A DNA stretch of 39,370 nt from Bacteroidota bacterium (GCA_026391795.1 JAPLDI010000044.1:1-39370); one strand, 5' to 3'; counted from the stretch's first letter, positions 1 through 11,137 are shown. The notes: generated by a model not told the origin, from the sequence alone. Made by a program: numbers and translations.

Positions 1-2
1 GA

Positions 3-86
3 AACAATGAAAATCCGGAGGAAGAAATATTTGGAGAAAAAATACCTGGGAAAAGTAGCGTAAATAAAATCACTAACTTTGATTGA
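3..86 (+). CDS. Possible 3' end of a gene cut by the window edge
   Basis: An open frame runs in from the left edge and stops at TGA 84-86, giving 27 residues rich in Glu, Lys and Asn (start of the visible part NNENPEEEIFGEK). I do not recognise it. It could be the tail of a real protein or a chance open frame in AT-rich DNA. Nothing downstream in the same frame continues it. Confidence 0.2.
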   Translation, partial: NNENPEEEIFGEKIPGKSSVNKITNFD

Positions 87-114
87 ACTACACAGATGAA
101 ATTAGGCCTTACTT

Positions 115-222
115 ATGCAAATTGTTTTGAAGACGTACACTGAATTTGATGAAGGAGTCTATTTTATCACACTCAGCAATTCTAGTTATAGCAAAACAGA
201 AAAATTAATTATCGTCAAATAG
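115..222 (+). pseudogene. Remnant of a T9SS type A C-terminal sorting domain
   Basis: The frame from ATG 115 to TAG 220-222 encodes 35 residues. Its end, EGVYFITLSNSSYSKTEKLI followed by IVK, has the form of the last two strands of a type A T9SS sorting domain (GxYxxxxxNxxxxxxxKxxxxK). The frame is closed upstream by TAG at 103-105, and no cargo domain precedes it, so it reads as the broken tail of a secreted protein. A frameshift in a gene lying left of the window is the other explanation. It ends 8 nt before the next gene, which carries an intact copy of the same domain type. Confidence 0.5.
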
Positions 223-230
223 CAAAAGTC

Positions 231-1880
231 ATGAAACCTCTATCACTAAATTTCATTTTCATAATTTTTTCAATCCTCATTACAATTGATGGTTTTACAC
301 AAGAATGTTTATGGTCTTCGCATGCAGGTGGGACAGCATATGATGGAGGAGGACATATTTTTTGCGATAAAAATGGCAATACTTATATTTCAGGCGTTAC
401 CAGAAGTAATTCTTGCATTTTTAACACCGATACAATTTATCCTTGTTGGTTTATTGTTAAATATGATAATTCAGGGAATGAAAAATGGATATTTGACTTA
501 CCTGCAGGAATTGGCCCAAACGAGGGTGAAGATGGAGGAATCGCGATGAAAATCGATACAATCAATGCCCAATTACTCGTAGCTGGTTCATTTTATAATT
601 ATCTTGTTTTGCCTGATACAATACTTCATGGTTCAAAGAACACAGTTTTTATTTTAAAGATGGATCTTGATGGCAATATTATCTGGTACAGAACCGCGGG
701 TGGAACTGGAGATGATCAGGCATTCGGCATTACCTATGATCCCGATGGCAATATATACATCAGTGGCTCAAACGAAAGCGATGTTGCATTTGGTCAGACA
801 ACCATCCCTAGAGGAGGATTTTTGGCTGAATATGATCCCAACGGAAATTTAATCTGGGCAAAACAAAAATTCCGGTTCAAGAATTTTCAAGGTTCAGGAT
901 ATCCATATACAGAAGCTTCTCCTATAAATTTACTTTTTTCCAACAATTCATTATTAGTTTTGGGAGCGGTCAATAGTAGTACAGTTGTTTTCGATACCGC
1001 TACATTTACTAACTTCGGAATCAATGCCGCCTATCTTGCGTCTTATACCACTCAAGGCAACCTGAATTGGGTCAAACTTGCCAGTGGACCTGATGGAGCC
1101 TGTGGCTCTATGACGACAGATCATTTAAATAATATTTTTATTACCGGTCAGTATACAAAGACAGGGGTCTTCGGGTATGACACTTTATTACAGATAGGAA
1201 ACTATGGGGATTGTTTTATAGCTAAATATGACTTAAATGGTAATCTATCCTGGGTGACAAATACAAAAAGTTCATGGATGGCATGGGGTTGGGCGATTAC
1301 TTCATCTTCAGATGGGAGTATCTATGTGGCAGGATATTTTCATGGCACCCTTCATTTTGGAGACATTGTATTAACTTCATCGCCAACGGCTAATGACATG
1401 TTTCTCGCTAAATATGCAACAGATGGAAATAATATCGGGGTAAGGCAATATAGTGATGGGGCTATTTACGGTGTTGCAGTCGACGGATCAGACAATGTTT
1501 GTTTTACAGGTGATTTTAATGGCACTCTGACAATTGGAAATAATACATTTACCTCACGCGGACAAAGTGATTTGTTTGTCGCCAAATGTTCTCCGATACT
1601 AAGTGGGGTTGAACCGTTGAAGAAGAACTCTAACGAACTACTTATCTATGCAAACCCAACTACCGGTATTTGTAACATCACCATTCCGGAGGATTTCAAA
1701 AATGAAAAATCGCTTACACTTAAACTATTTGATTCGCAGGGGAAAGTCATACAAAAGGTTCCGGTCATTATAACTGAAGGGAAGATAACCTTTGATATTC
1801 GTGCCCAGGCCACAGGGATGTATAACGTCATCTTATCAAATGGGAAGAAAAGTTATACAGGGAAAATCATTTTTAAATAA
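231..1880 (+). CDS. T9SS-secreted beta-propeller (SBBP-type repeat) protein
   Basis: This predicted secreted protein of 549 residues starts with a signal peptide (about residues 1-24, hydrophobic IIFSILITIDGF before TQE). Residues 30-460 carry repeated blades of the form DxxGNxYxSG and F.G.D..., for example DGNIYISGS and DGSIYVAGYF, typical of SBBP-like beta-propellers. The last 80 residues form a type A sorting domain (ANPTTGICNI near 472, GMYNVILSNGKKSYTGKIIF at the end), which directs export across the outer membrane by T9SS and is normally cleaved on the surface. The substrate is unknown. The gene is more AT-rich than its neighbours. No clear TAnnTTTG promoter was found upstream. Confidence 0.85.
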   Translation: MKPLSLNFIFIIFSILITIDGFTQECLWSSHAGGTAYDGGGHIFCDKNGNTYISGVTRSNSCIFNTDTIYPCWFIVKYDNSGNEKWIFDLPAGIGPNEGEDGGIAMKIDTINAQLLVAGSFYNYLVLPDTILHGSKNTVFILKMDLDGNIIWYRTAGGTGDDQAFGITYDPDGNIYISGSNESDVAFGQTTIPRGGFLAEYDPNGNLIWAKQKFRFKNFQGSGYPYTEASPINLLFSNNSLLVLGAVNSSTVVFDTATFTNFGINAAYLASYTTQGNLNWVKLASGPDGACGSMTTDHLNNIFITGQYTKTGVFGYDTLLQIGNYGDCFIAKYDLNGNLSWVTNTKSSWMAWGWAITSSSDGSIYVAGYFHGTLHFGDIVLTSSPTANDMFLAKYATDGNNIGVRQYSDGAIYGVAVDGSDNVCFTGDFNGTLTIGNNTFTSRGQSDLFVAKCSPILSGVEPLKKNSNELLIYANPTTGICNITIPEDFKNEKSLTLKLFDSQGKVIQKVPVIITEGKITFDIRAQATGMYNVILSNGKKSYTGKIIFK

Positions 1881-1892
1881 TAAAAAAGGAAA

Positions 1893-2001
1893 AATGAAGA
1901 ATGAAGAATAAACTTTTAGCTCTTAACTTTTATTTGTTAACGTTATTGTTCCTAATGCCCAATACCTAATACCCAATGCCTAATGCCTAATGCCTATTGC
2001 C
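1893..2001. repeat. Degenerate heptamer array between two convergent genes
   Basis: From 1893 the sequence can be cut into about 16 consecutive 7-bp words with no register slip. It starts with two exact AATGAAG units, passes through diverged words such as TCTTAAC and TGTTAAC, and ends with TGCCTAA, TGCCTAA, TGCCTAT. The last seven words (1951-1999) are close variants of CCTAATG. It fills the whole space between the stops of the T9SS cargo gene and the minus-strand PEP-synthase-like gene. No terminator stem with a T-run is seen. Confidence 0.8.
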
Positions 2002-2004
2002 TTT

Positions 2005-5000
2005 TTACGAATACGTAATTACCGATATCCGCTTTTTACCATCCATCTTTACCGTGAGCGGTTTCTCAAATTTAGCAATACTGAAATATTTTGTCTTCCG
2101 CAGGTTTTTCTGTGATTTCAGAACCTCAAACCGGATGTAGCTCTGCGACAGTTCAGGCTGAACACAGAAGTACCCTACATTCATGGAGGTGACATTGTGA
2201 AAGAAATGCGAACCGGAGGAGGCATCCAGCGGGAATCCTTCAAGGCTGGTTTCCACGATCACTTTGGCATGGGAGATCTGCGGCCAGTTTACAGGTACGC
2301 CGATCCAGCGGTCGCGGGTACCCCAGCGGCCGGGACCGATCAGGATGTAGTTTTTGTTTTCGCGGATCATCTCAGCATTGATCTTGTCCATCTCTTCGGC
2401 CATCTCCATGGTTTTCGATTTATCGAAAGTATCGGGATCCACAAACACCACCTCATCGATATCATCCATCATCCCGTTGCCCATCTCCTTTTCTGAATAA
2501 AGGAGGATCTTCTCCTGATCGATCTTATCCATATCGACATTGTAATCGGTTGCATTGCCGATGAGCGGCTTTATCTGGAGAACATAAAAAGATGCCTTAT
2601 TGTCTTCATCCTTGGTCAGGTCAACCGCAAATTCGATCTCCACCGGCGAACCCAGCGCTTCTTTCACAACATCCAGTACAACTTCAATGGTTTTGGCAAG
2701 CGGGATGTAGTTGTATTTCAGGATGTCGGCAAAATTCACGACCCTCGGTCCGGCGGTACTCAATCCCGGCATGATCCGGTTGTTGTCGAAGGAAAATACG
2801 GAAGCACAGTGTTTCAGGGTTCCGTGCCGCTCGGCATCATCCACGTCGAGCTTCCGCAAGCCTGCATCTTCCCCTTCCAGGAGGTTGACATCTTTCTTTT
2901 TCAGGTCGACGGCATAAAAATAGACCTGCGACCCTTTGCATTGGTCGGCAGGGGAGTTGATCTCAAGGTTCGGGTACTGGGGGGCAAAGCGGAAGGCGCG
3001 TTCTCCTTCAACGACGTACCTGCCCAGTCCGAGTGCTGCCACGGCAAAGCCTTCTTCCGGCTTCATATGGGCAAACGGGTAGTAATTGTATGACTGGGCA
3101 ACGCCGCTGATGTGGGGATAATAAACGTCTTCAAAATGGTTCCCCACCACTTCCTGGATGACCACGGCCATTTTCTCCTGTTCGATCTTGTAGTTGATGG
3201 CTTCAATGTATCCTTTGGCCGTTTTTGAATAAACGGATGCATAAACAAGTTTAATGGCGTTCATCAGCTGCTCAAGCCTGACCTTGGGATCGGGATGAAT
3301 GTTGGGGATGAGGTAGGTTTCAAAGATCCCGGCAAAAGGCTGGTTGAGCGAATCTTCGAAGAGTCCGGATGACCGGATGGCAAGTGGTTTGGTGAGAGTC
3401 TTGATGATCAGCTTGAGTTTCCGGATCAGGGTATCGGTCAGCTTGCCTTCAAGAAACTCGGTTTTGATCAGGTCATAATCGTTTTCATAAACCGCCCGTT
3501 CCCTGAGTTTGTTCCGGTCGAGAAAATATTCAAACTCATCCGTACCGATGATGGAGGTTTTGGGCGTCCGGATGTTGATATTCGGAATGTGTTGTGAAAA
3601 ATCGTAATTGTAGATCAGTGTGTTGATGAAAGCCAGTCCGCGTCCTTTCCCCCCCAGCGCCCCTTCCGTCAGCGTCAGGATGTTGTGTTCATCGCTGATG
3701 GCTGATTCTTCAAAGGGGACAACCTTTCCGATGTTCTGTTCATTTCTGAAATTCATGATCACGCTGATCAGGTATTCGCGAAGGCTGGCCGGGTCTTTGA
3801 AGTCGGTCACCTTGGCCGGGTTCAGGATCTTGGCGACCTGGATCTCGCCCCGGGCCATCAGCCATAAAGAGAAGTGATCTTTCCGGGCATGGTAAAGAAG
3901 CGATTCGTCCGGGATGGTTCGGAGAAGGTCTTCGAATTCTTTCAGCGACTTTGCCACGGCAATCTGGCGGCCTTCATTATCGCGGTAAATGAAATTGCCG
4001 AACCCGAGGTAGTGGGTGATGAAACTTTTAAAATCCAGCAGGAGGGTCTCCGAGTTTTTATTGATGAACGAAGTCTTGAGCTCATAAGCCTGGTTGGCAT
4101 TTTCATCGTTTGATGATTGCAGGACGATGGGAAGTTCCCGAATCTCTTTCCGCATCTGTTTAACCAGGCTGAAACCAGCGGTACTGTTGAGTTTTCCGTC
4201 TTTCTTGAATTTTACATCTGAGATCAGGCAAAGGATGTAGTCCTTGTATTTACCAAAAATGTACATGGCCTCTTCATAGGTAGAAGCCAGCAGGATCTTG
4301 GGGCGCGCTTTTAAACGAAGGATGCGGTAAAGTTCATCCGTGGTCACATCCTCGATGATATGTTTGGTTTGTTCAAGAACGATGTTGTAAAGATTTGGCA
4401 GGTAAAGGGAATAGTACTTCGGTGAATCTTCCACCAGAAGGATCACCCTGGTCATCCCGATATCGGTATCATTTTCAACGTTGATCTTATCCTCCAGGTA
4501 GTTGATCATGGCGAAGAAGATCTTCGAATCTCCGTTCCAGACGAACACACGGTCGATCCAGGTAAGTTTCTCGGGTTCGGCCTCAAACAGTGCAATATCG
4601 GTATTGCTGTTCAGCAGTGTGAAAACAGGGATGTACTGGTACTTCTCCTTGATCTTCCGGCTCAGTTCGACCGGGAACTGTTTTTCCACTCCCATCATGA
4701 TGATGACAAGATCGTAATGCTTTGCTTCCAGCTGTTCAAAAACCTCTTCCGTGGAAGAAACCCCCGTGATACGCGGCATCGTGCTTAAGCTGAGCTGGTA
4801 GAACTCTCCCAGCACATGTTCTGAAAACCTTCCCTCCTTTTCAATGCTGTAGGCATCGTATAAATTGGCGACAAGCAGGATCTCCTTGACTTTAAAAGGC
4901 ATCAGGTCGTGATAGATGTCCCGGTTGTAATTGTTTCGGTTAAGGAAGGTCTGTAAAAGCTGGCGGCTGTACTTTGTCGATTCCGTGGGTTCTTTTTTGA

Positions 5001-5871
5001 TGACGGAGGGATCCTTTTCCACTGCCCTTCTCAGGATGGCTTTGCCTTTGACGCTGTTCAGGTAACCTGCAATGATGTTTGCAAGGTTGATGATGAGGTG
5101 CCGTTCCTCTTCCAGGAAAGGTCCTTCGAAAGAAGGCTGAAAAGCTTTCAGGTAAAAGATCTCGATGGATCCTTCCTGGTTATCGATGGTTTCAAAGGAT
5201 TGTTTCTGTGTCCACTGCGTTTCCCGGAAACCGGGGCTGGTGATCTCGAACTTGGAATAGCGGATCCTGGAAACGGTAAATTCAGGATATTGCCAGGCTT
5301 TTGGCAGGATCAGGGCGATCTGGTGGAGGGATTCTTCGATGGGCTTTCCTGTGCGGAGGATCGCAGTGGTCTGGTTGATGGCCGAAAGTTCTTTCAGACG
5401 TTCGCGGGTCACATATCTTCCTTCTTTCCCTTTCACCCCGTTCAGGTATCCTTCAATGAGGCTGCAAAGGTTCACAATCAGGTTGCGTTCCTCTTTCAGA
5501 AAGGGGCCTTCGTCGAGTGCTGGAAATTCTTTCAGGTAAAAGATCTCAAGGGTCCCCTGGAGGTTATCAATGGTCTCGAAGGGTTGCTCCTGTTTCCACT
5601 CCGTTTCCCTGAAATCCAGGCTCACAAATTCCATCTCATCGTACCGCAAACGGGCCACCGTATCCCCGGGATATTGCCATGCTTTGGGAAGGATCTGGCA
5701 AATCTCCATCAAGGTTTCCTGGACGGGAAGGTTTTTTTTAATGATCGTAGTTGTTTCGTTGATCGCGGAAAGCTCTTTCAGCCGTTCACGGGTATCGTAC
5801 AGAAGCTTTTCAACATCTACCGAATCCTGGTCAACTGGCAGTTTTGCGGGGTTTTCTTCAACAGGCTGCAT
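2005..5871 (-). CDS. Receiver/GAF-like repeat/PEP-synthase-like (PPDK_N) fusion protein
   Basis: This 1288-residue protein looks cytoplasmic. Two similar modules of about 125 residues lie at 27-150 and 153-278; each starts RERLKELSAIN and includes LPKAWQYP, resembling a GAF-like sensor. A receiver-like fold without obvious acceptor Asp follows (about 330-450). A second receiver begins near 473 (RVILLVEDS; candidate acceptor in CLISDVKF). The pyruvate phosphate dikinase/PEP synthase ATP-grasp domain runs from about 733 (GALGGKGRGLAF, LAIRSSGLFEDS near 829) to about 1110. A C-terminal segment holds LIGPGRWGTRDRW near 1174. I see neither the phosphohistidine swivel domain nor the PEP-binding barrel, so true PEP synthase activity is unlikely. 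It is more plausibly a regulated ATP-dependent phosphotransfer protein. Its function is unknown. Confidence 0.8.
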   Translation of the reverse strand: MQPVEENPAKLPVDQDSVDVEKLLYDTRERLKELSAINETTTIIKKNLPVQETLMEICQILPKAWQYPGDTVARLRYDEMEFVSLDFRETEWKQEQPFETIDNLQGTLEIFYLKEFPALDEGPFLKEERNLIVNLCSLIEGYLNGVKGKEGRYVTRERLKELSAINQTTAILRTGKPIEESLHQIALILPKAWQYPEFTVSRIRYSKFEITSPGFRETQWTQKQSFETIDNQEGSIEIFYLKAFQPSFEGPFLEEERHLIINLANIIAGYLNSVKGKAILRRAVEKDPSVIKKEPTESTKYSRQLLQTFLNRNNYNRDIYHDLMPFKVKEILLVANLYDAYSIEKEGRFSEHVLGEFYQLSLSTMPRITGVSSTEEVFEQLEAKHYDLVIIMMGVEKQFPVELSRKIKEKYQYIPVFTLLNSNTDIALFEAEPEKLTWIDRVFVWNGDSKIFFAMINYLEDKINVENDTDIGMTRVILLVEDSPKYYSLYLPNLYNIVLEQTKHIIEDVTTDELYRILRLKARPKILLASTYEEAMYIFGKYKDYILCLISDVKFKKDGKLNSTAGFSLVKQMRKEIRELPIVLQSSNDENANQAYELKTSFINKNSETLLLDFKSFITHYLGFGNFIYRDNEGRQIAVAKSLKEFEDLLRTIPDESLLYHARKDHFSLWLMARGEIQVAKILNPAKVTDFKDPASLREYLISVIMNFRNEQNIGKVVPFEESAISDEHNILTLTEGALGGKGRGLAFINTLIYNYDFSQHIPNINIRTPKTSIIGTDEFEYFLDRNKLRERAVYENDYDLIKTEFLEGKLTDTLIRKLKLIIKTLTKPLAIRSSGLFEDSLNQPFAGIFETYLIPNIHPDPKVRLEQLMNAIKLVYASVYSKTAKGYIEAINYKIEQEKMAVVIQEVVGNHFEDVYYPHISGVAQSYNYYPFAHMKPEEGFAVAALGLGRYVVEGERAFRFAPQYPNLEINSPADQCKGSQVYFYAVDLKKKDVNLLEGEDAGLRKLDVDDAERHGTLKHCASVFSFDNNRIMPGLSTAGPRVVNFADILKYNYIPLAKTIEVVLDVVKEALGSPVEIEFAVDLTKDEDNKASFYVLQIKPLIGNATDYNVDMDKIDQEKILLYSEKEMGNGMMDDIDEVVFVDPDTFDKSKTMEMAEEMDKINAEMIRENKNYILIGPGRWGTRDRWIGVPVNWPQISHAKVIVETSLEGFPLDASSGSHFFHNVTSMNVGYFCVQPELSQSYIRFEVLKSQKNLRKTKYFSIAKFEKPLTVKMDGKKRISVITYS

Positions 5872-7618
<1,747 letters not shown>

Positions 7619-7637
7619 CTACCCGGTTCACCGTGAT

Positions 7638-7670
7638 AAAAGCTGTCTCTTTACAGGGGCAGCTTTTTTT
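7638..7670 (+). terminator. Intrinsic terminator of gdhA
   Basis: An 11-bp stem (AAAGCTGTCTC paired with GGGGCAGCTTT, two G-U pairs) closes a 6-nt loop TTTACA and runs straight into a T-tract ending at 7670. It lies 20 nt after the gdhA stop. Confidence 0.9.
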
Positions 7671-7719
7671 ATTGCTTCCCAAAACGCATTCGCCAGGTTG
7701 ATCCTCCGGGAACCGGTCA

Positions 7720-9003
7720 TCAGGATTCCTCAGGATCTGCATGTTCAGCTGAAAGCCGGTCTGCAGTTCCCATGGAAACAAAAAGGAAGGCATTAAAGAA
7801 AGCATAGAACATAACCCCTGCCTGTGTTTCAAACATGCTTTCAACAAGAATATTAAAAGCGAAGATCCCGAGAAAAACAAGATAGAGATTATCTTTCCTG
7901 CGCACTGCCTGGATTGCAGGAAGCGCCAGCATCAGAACAAGCACAAGGAACCCTGCTGCTCCCAGGGCAATGAAGGTCTGAAGGTACTGACAATGACAAT
8001 TCAGTTTCCTTACCAGGGCAGGATACATTTTGTTCTCTGAGTATTTTCCGTAAAGGGAATCTTTCACATCGCCCGTACCCACTCCGATCAGGAAGTGCTC
8101 ACGAATGATCTCTGAGGATGCTTTCCAGATGGCAAGCCTTTCACCCGTACTTTCAGTAGACTGGCTCTTGTTTCCGGGATCGGACCGTATTACTTCCCCG
8201 GCATATTCCATCCGCTCGAACGGTGCCGGGAGAAGGCGTGACGTAGTATAAAAAATGATTGCGCCAAGGACCAAAATGATGATCCCGGGAAGCAGCTGTT
8301 TTCGTTTAAAGATCAAAAGTCCTGAATAGAAGAGGAGAATACCGCCGAGGGTCAGTATTCCGGCTTTTGAGCTGAGAAGAAATACCAGGATGATAAACCA
8401 CAGGATGAGCGCGGTTTCAGCGAAGTACACCACAGTTTTCCTTCTGAATTCCACTGTGATAAGATGCCCCAGCAATACGGCAACAGCGAAATTATAATAC
8501 ATGGAGAGGTAGCTTGAATGGAAATACCATGAGAGGCTGCCATAGAAAAAAGCATTGATGGCATGGTGAAACTCCGTTTCAACGAATGCCCTGCCCATGA
8601 ACAGGAGACTTCCCGCCAGGCATCCTGCGATATAGAAACGCAGAAGCTGAATTCGCCGGGGTCCGCTGAAATGTTCGCCGTCCATCGTAGCGAAAAGAAA
8701 AGGAAAAACCACGAGGGACAATTTGACCTGCAGGTCAAACAAGCCGTACTCAAAATTCGACGTGTAGATCAATCCTGCAAGATAAAGGAGGTAAAGCAAC
8801 CCGAACAACAGGGTGAACTGCCGCATCCGGCTGGAGGCTACAAGCCGGAACTTCTGCCTGAACCTGCCTTCCACGATCCAGTTGAGAAACATCAGCCCGA
8901 TGAAAGGAGGAACATACCGGCCGGAAACAGGCAGCAGAAAAGCAACCGCCAACATGCAGTACCTGAAAATTCCCTGGTGGATACGTCTCTTCGTGTTTTT
9001 CAT
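7720..9003 (-). CDS. O-antigen ligase/polymerase family membrane protein
   Basis: This polytopic inner-membrane protein of about 427 residues has roughly ten hydrophobic segments (for example LSLVVFPFLFATM and LLPGIIILVLGAIIFYTT) and one long periplasmic loop near residues 270-340. The loop holds GTGDVKDSLYGKY and a conserved-looking LNCHCQYLQTFIALG, the region where Wzy_C-family proteins carry catalytic residues. It should either polymerise or ligate the glycan built by the neighbouring transferases. Start choice: ATG at 9003, two nt after the upstream glycosyltransferase stop. GTG 9009 would instead give a 4-nt overlap. It is the last gene of the polysaccharide block. Polymerase and ligase cannot be told apart by eye. 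Confidence 0.85.
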   Translation of the reverse strand: MKNTKRRIHQGIFRYCMLAVAFLLPVSGRYVPPFIGLMFLNWIVEGRFRQKFRLVASSRMRQFTLLFGLLYLLYLAGLIYTSNFEYGLFDLQVKLSLVVFPFLFATMDGEHFSGPRRIQLLRFYIAGCLAGSLLFMGRAFVETEFHHAINAFFYGSLSWYFHSSYLSMYYNFAVAVLLGHLITVEFRRKTVVYFAETALILWFIILVFLLSSKAGILTLGGILLFYSGLLIFKRKQLLPGIIILVLGAIIFYTTSRLLPAPFERMEYAGEVIRSDPGNKSQSTESTGERLAIWKASSEIIREHFLIGVGTGDVKDSLYGKYSENKMYPALVRKLNCHCQYLQTFIALGAAGFLVLVLMLALPAIQAVRRKDNLYLVFLGIFAFNILVESMFETQAGVMFYAFFNAFLFVSMGTADRLSAEHADPEES

Positions 9004-9005
9004 CG

Positions 9006-10031
9006 TCACCGGCTTGTCTTAACACCCTTTACCTTCTTCCGAAAGATAATAAATTTTACAATCCCTGTGAGATATCCCCATCCATAGGAAAGATGGATAA
9101 GGGGAAAAAGCCAGGGAAGATAAAGCAACTGCCGGAATGACCTTTCCCGAAGGCATGTCCGTAAAGAAAAAACGATGTCCAGGAGTAAATAAAGACCCGT
9201 CACCGAGATGAATACAATCCGGAATACGGGATGAAAAAATGAAGCGGCAAGAAAAGAAAGTAAATAAAGCACGAACAGAGGCGGAACCATCTGTCGTATT
9301 GTTGCCGGCCTGCCCAGCCGTGAAGCAACCAGGGGTTTGAAGAGCCCGTACTGGTAATACATCCTTTGCACCCCTTTGATGGTGGAGCGGGGGTAGTAAA
9401 GGATCCTGACTTCAGGAATGAGGTAGATGACACCTCCGTTCTTCAGAAGCCGGCCGTTGAATTCATCATCCTGATTCCGCAGGAGTTCCTCATCAAACAT
9501 CCCGATCCGCTCAAATACAGAACGGCGGTAACAGCCGAAAGTGACTGTGTCGACCTTCATTCTTTTTCCGGCTCCGATCCGGAACCGGGCATCCCCCACC
9601 CCAAAAGGCGAGGAGAGTGATGCTGCGATCGCCCTGGCCCGGGTTGAAGGTTCAGCAGGCGTGGCAACACAAACACCTCCCACATTATCGGCATTCAGCT
9701 CAATTAAGGCCTTCACCAGCACAGAAATATAACCGGGAGGATATTTTGCATGCGACCCCATGATCATGATTACCTCCCCTTTTGACCGCCGGATTCCCAG
9801 GTTGAGTGCGAAAGGGACAAACTGCTGCTCATTGATCTCCAGCCGGATAAACAGATATTTCTCCTGGTACTGACGGATGACTGCCTGTGTCCCGTCACTG
9901 CTCATCCCGTCGACCACCAGTACCTCTGTTAATTCCCGGGGGTAATCCTGGTTGAGGATATCCTCCAGGATACCGGAAATGTATTTTTCCTCGTTGAAAC
10001 AGGGAATGATGATACTGACCAGAGGATCCAT
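9006..10031 (-). CDS. Family 2 glycosyltransferase with C-terminal membrane segments
   Basis: The GT-A fold starts at once: VSIIIPCFNEEKYISGILED (from residue 5), then VLVVDGMSSDGT with the first Asp, and a NQDDEFNGRLLKNGG segment near 185 that fits the ED/DxD acceptor region. Three or so hydrophobic helices near 240-330 (PPLFVLYLLSFLAASFF, FLPLIHLSYGWGYLTGI-like) tether it to the inner membrane, as in ExoA-type succinoglycan transferases. It adds a sugar from a nucleotide donor to a lipid-linked glycan; donor and acceptor are unknown. It lies 5 nt after the GT4 gene and immediately before the O-antigen ligase gene, so the three are very probably co-transcribed. Confidence 0.9.
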   Translation of the reverse strand: MDPLVSIIIPCFNEEKYISGILEDILNQDYPRELTEVLVVDGMSSDGTQAVIRQYQEKYLFIRLEINEQQFVPFALNLGIRRSKGEVIMIMGSHAKYPPGYISVLVKALIELNADNVGGVCVATPAEPSTRARAIAASLSSPFGVGDARFRIGAGKRMKVDTVTFGCYRRSVFERIGMFDEELLRNQDDEFNGRLLKNGGVIYLIPEVRILYYPRSTIKGVQRMYYQYGLFKPLVASRLGRPATIRQMVPPLFVLYLLSFLAASFFHPVFRIVFISVTGLYLLLDIVFSLRTCLRERSFRQLLYLPWLFPLIHLSYGWGYLTGIVKFIIFRKKVKGVKTSR

Positions 10032-10036
10032 CTGAA

Positions 10037-11137
10037 TTATTTTATTTTTAAATCTTCATATACACTGATCATCCGGGCCACAGAGTCCTTCAGATCAAAC
10101 CTTTCCATCACAAACGCTCTTCCTTTTTTCCCCATATCGGACCTGAGCTGTTCATCAAGCGCCAGCTTTTCCAGGGCATCCGTCGTTTTCACGATATCGC
10201 CAACGGGAACGATAAACCCGGTTTCTCCACCGGCAACCACTTCCGGCAGCCCGCCCGCATCGGAGACTACCACCGGAATCCCGCAGGAAGAAGCTTCGAG
10301 GATGGCAACACCGAAACTTTCGCTGACCGACAAGGCAGCATACACATCCAGTTTACGAAGGTACGACGGAACCTCCCCGGAAGGGACCTTACCCGTAAAC
10401 GTCGTATCCCCAAGAATGCCCAGCTGACCTGCCAGCATCTTCAGCTCTGCTTCAAGGGACCCCCCGCCCACGATCAGGAGTTTAAGGGTCAGTGAAGGCA
10501 GCCGTGCTTTCAGTCCTGCAAAGGCCCGCATCAGATTGTCGATGGCATAGACCCTTTCGAGCAATTTGACGGTTCCGATCACGATCTCCCCTTTTCCGTT
10601 TGTCTTATCCGGAGCCGGAGCGAATGTGACAGTATCGATCCCGAAGGGTGTCACCGTGATCTCTTTGCCGGTATATTTCCGGATGGAAGGAAGCATCGCA
10701 TGGCTTGTGGAAAGGATCCGGTCGGCCCTGGAAAAATTGAACCTCAGGATCAGTCCGCCGAGAACCGGAACCTTTGAAAAAAAGTTCACATCGCTTCCCC
10801 AAACCGAGATCACGAACGGATGGAAGCCGCTCATCGCCCCGATCAGGCCGTAACTCGAGGCATAGTGTGCATGCAGAACATCCGGACGGAAGCTTATGAT
10901 CACCTTCTTTAGTTCCCTGAGCGTAAAGAGGTATTTACGTTTTTCGAACAACCCTGCAGAGTATATCTTTTCATCGAACTGGTGCGGTGTGAATACCCCG
11001 ATCCCTGGCTTCTCATTCCACGACTCCTGAGGCGGTGAAAAGCTGAAGATCCCGATCTCAAATCCGTTTCGGGACAAAGCCGTGGCCCACTTCTCAGTGT
11101 GCGGAGAGTTACTGTCGGTAAGCAAAAGGATCTTCAT
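10037..11137 (-). CDS. Family 4 (GT-B) glycosyltransferase
   Basis: This cytoplasmic-face glycosyltransferase has 366 residues. The N-terminal half is an acceptor-side Rossmann fold (MKILLLTDSNSPHTEKWATA, then DVLHAHYASSYGLIGA). The C-terminal half holds the nucleotide-sugar site, with GEIVIGTVKLLERVYAID and the family signature SVSESFGVAILEASSCGIPV followed by VSDAGGLPEVV (EX7E-type motif near 270-290). The sugar cannot be predicted. Its ATG overlaps the TGA of the upstream GT2 gene by 4 nt, which indicates translational coupling within the polysaccharide operon. Confidence 0.92.
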   Translation of the reverse strand: MKILLLTDSNSPHTEKWATALSRNGFEIGIFSFSPPQESWNEKPGIGVFTPHQFDEKIYSAGLFEKRKYLFTLRELKKVIISFRPDVLHAHYASSYGLIGAMSGFHPFVISVWGSDVNFFSKVPVLGGLILRFNFSRADRILSTSHAMLPSIRKYTGKEITVTPFGIDTVTFAPAPDKTNGKGEIVIGTVKLLERVYAIDNLMRAFAGLKARLPSLTLKLLIVGGGSLEAELKMLAGQLGILGDTTFTGKVPSGEVPSYLRKLDVYAALSVSESFGVAILEASSCGIPVVVSDAGGLPEVVAGGETGFIVPVGDIVKTTDALEKLALDEQLRSDMGKKGRAFVMERFDLKDSVARMISVYEDLKIK

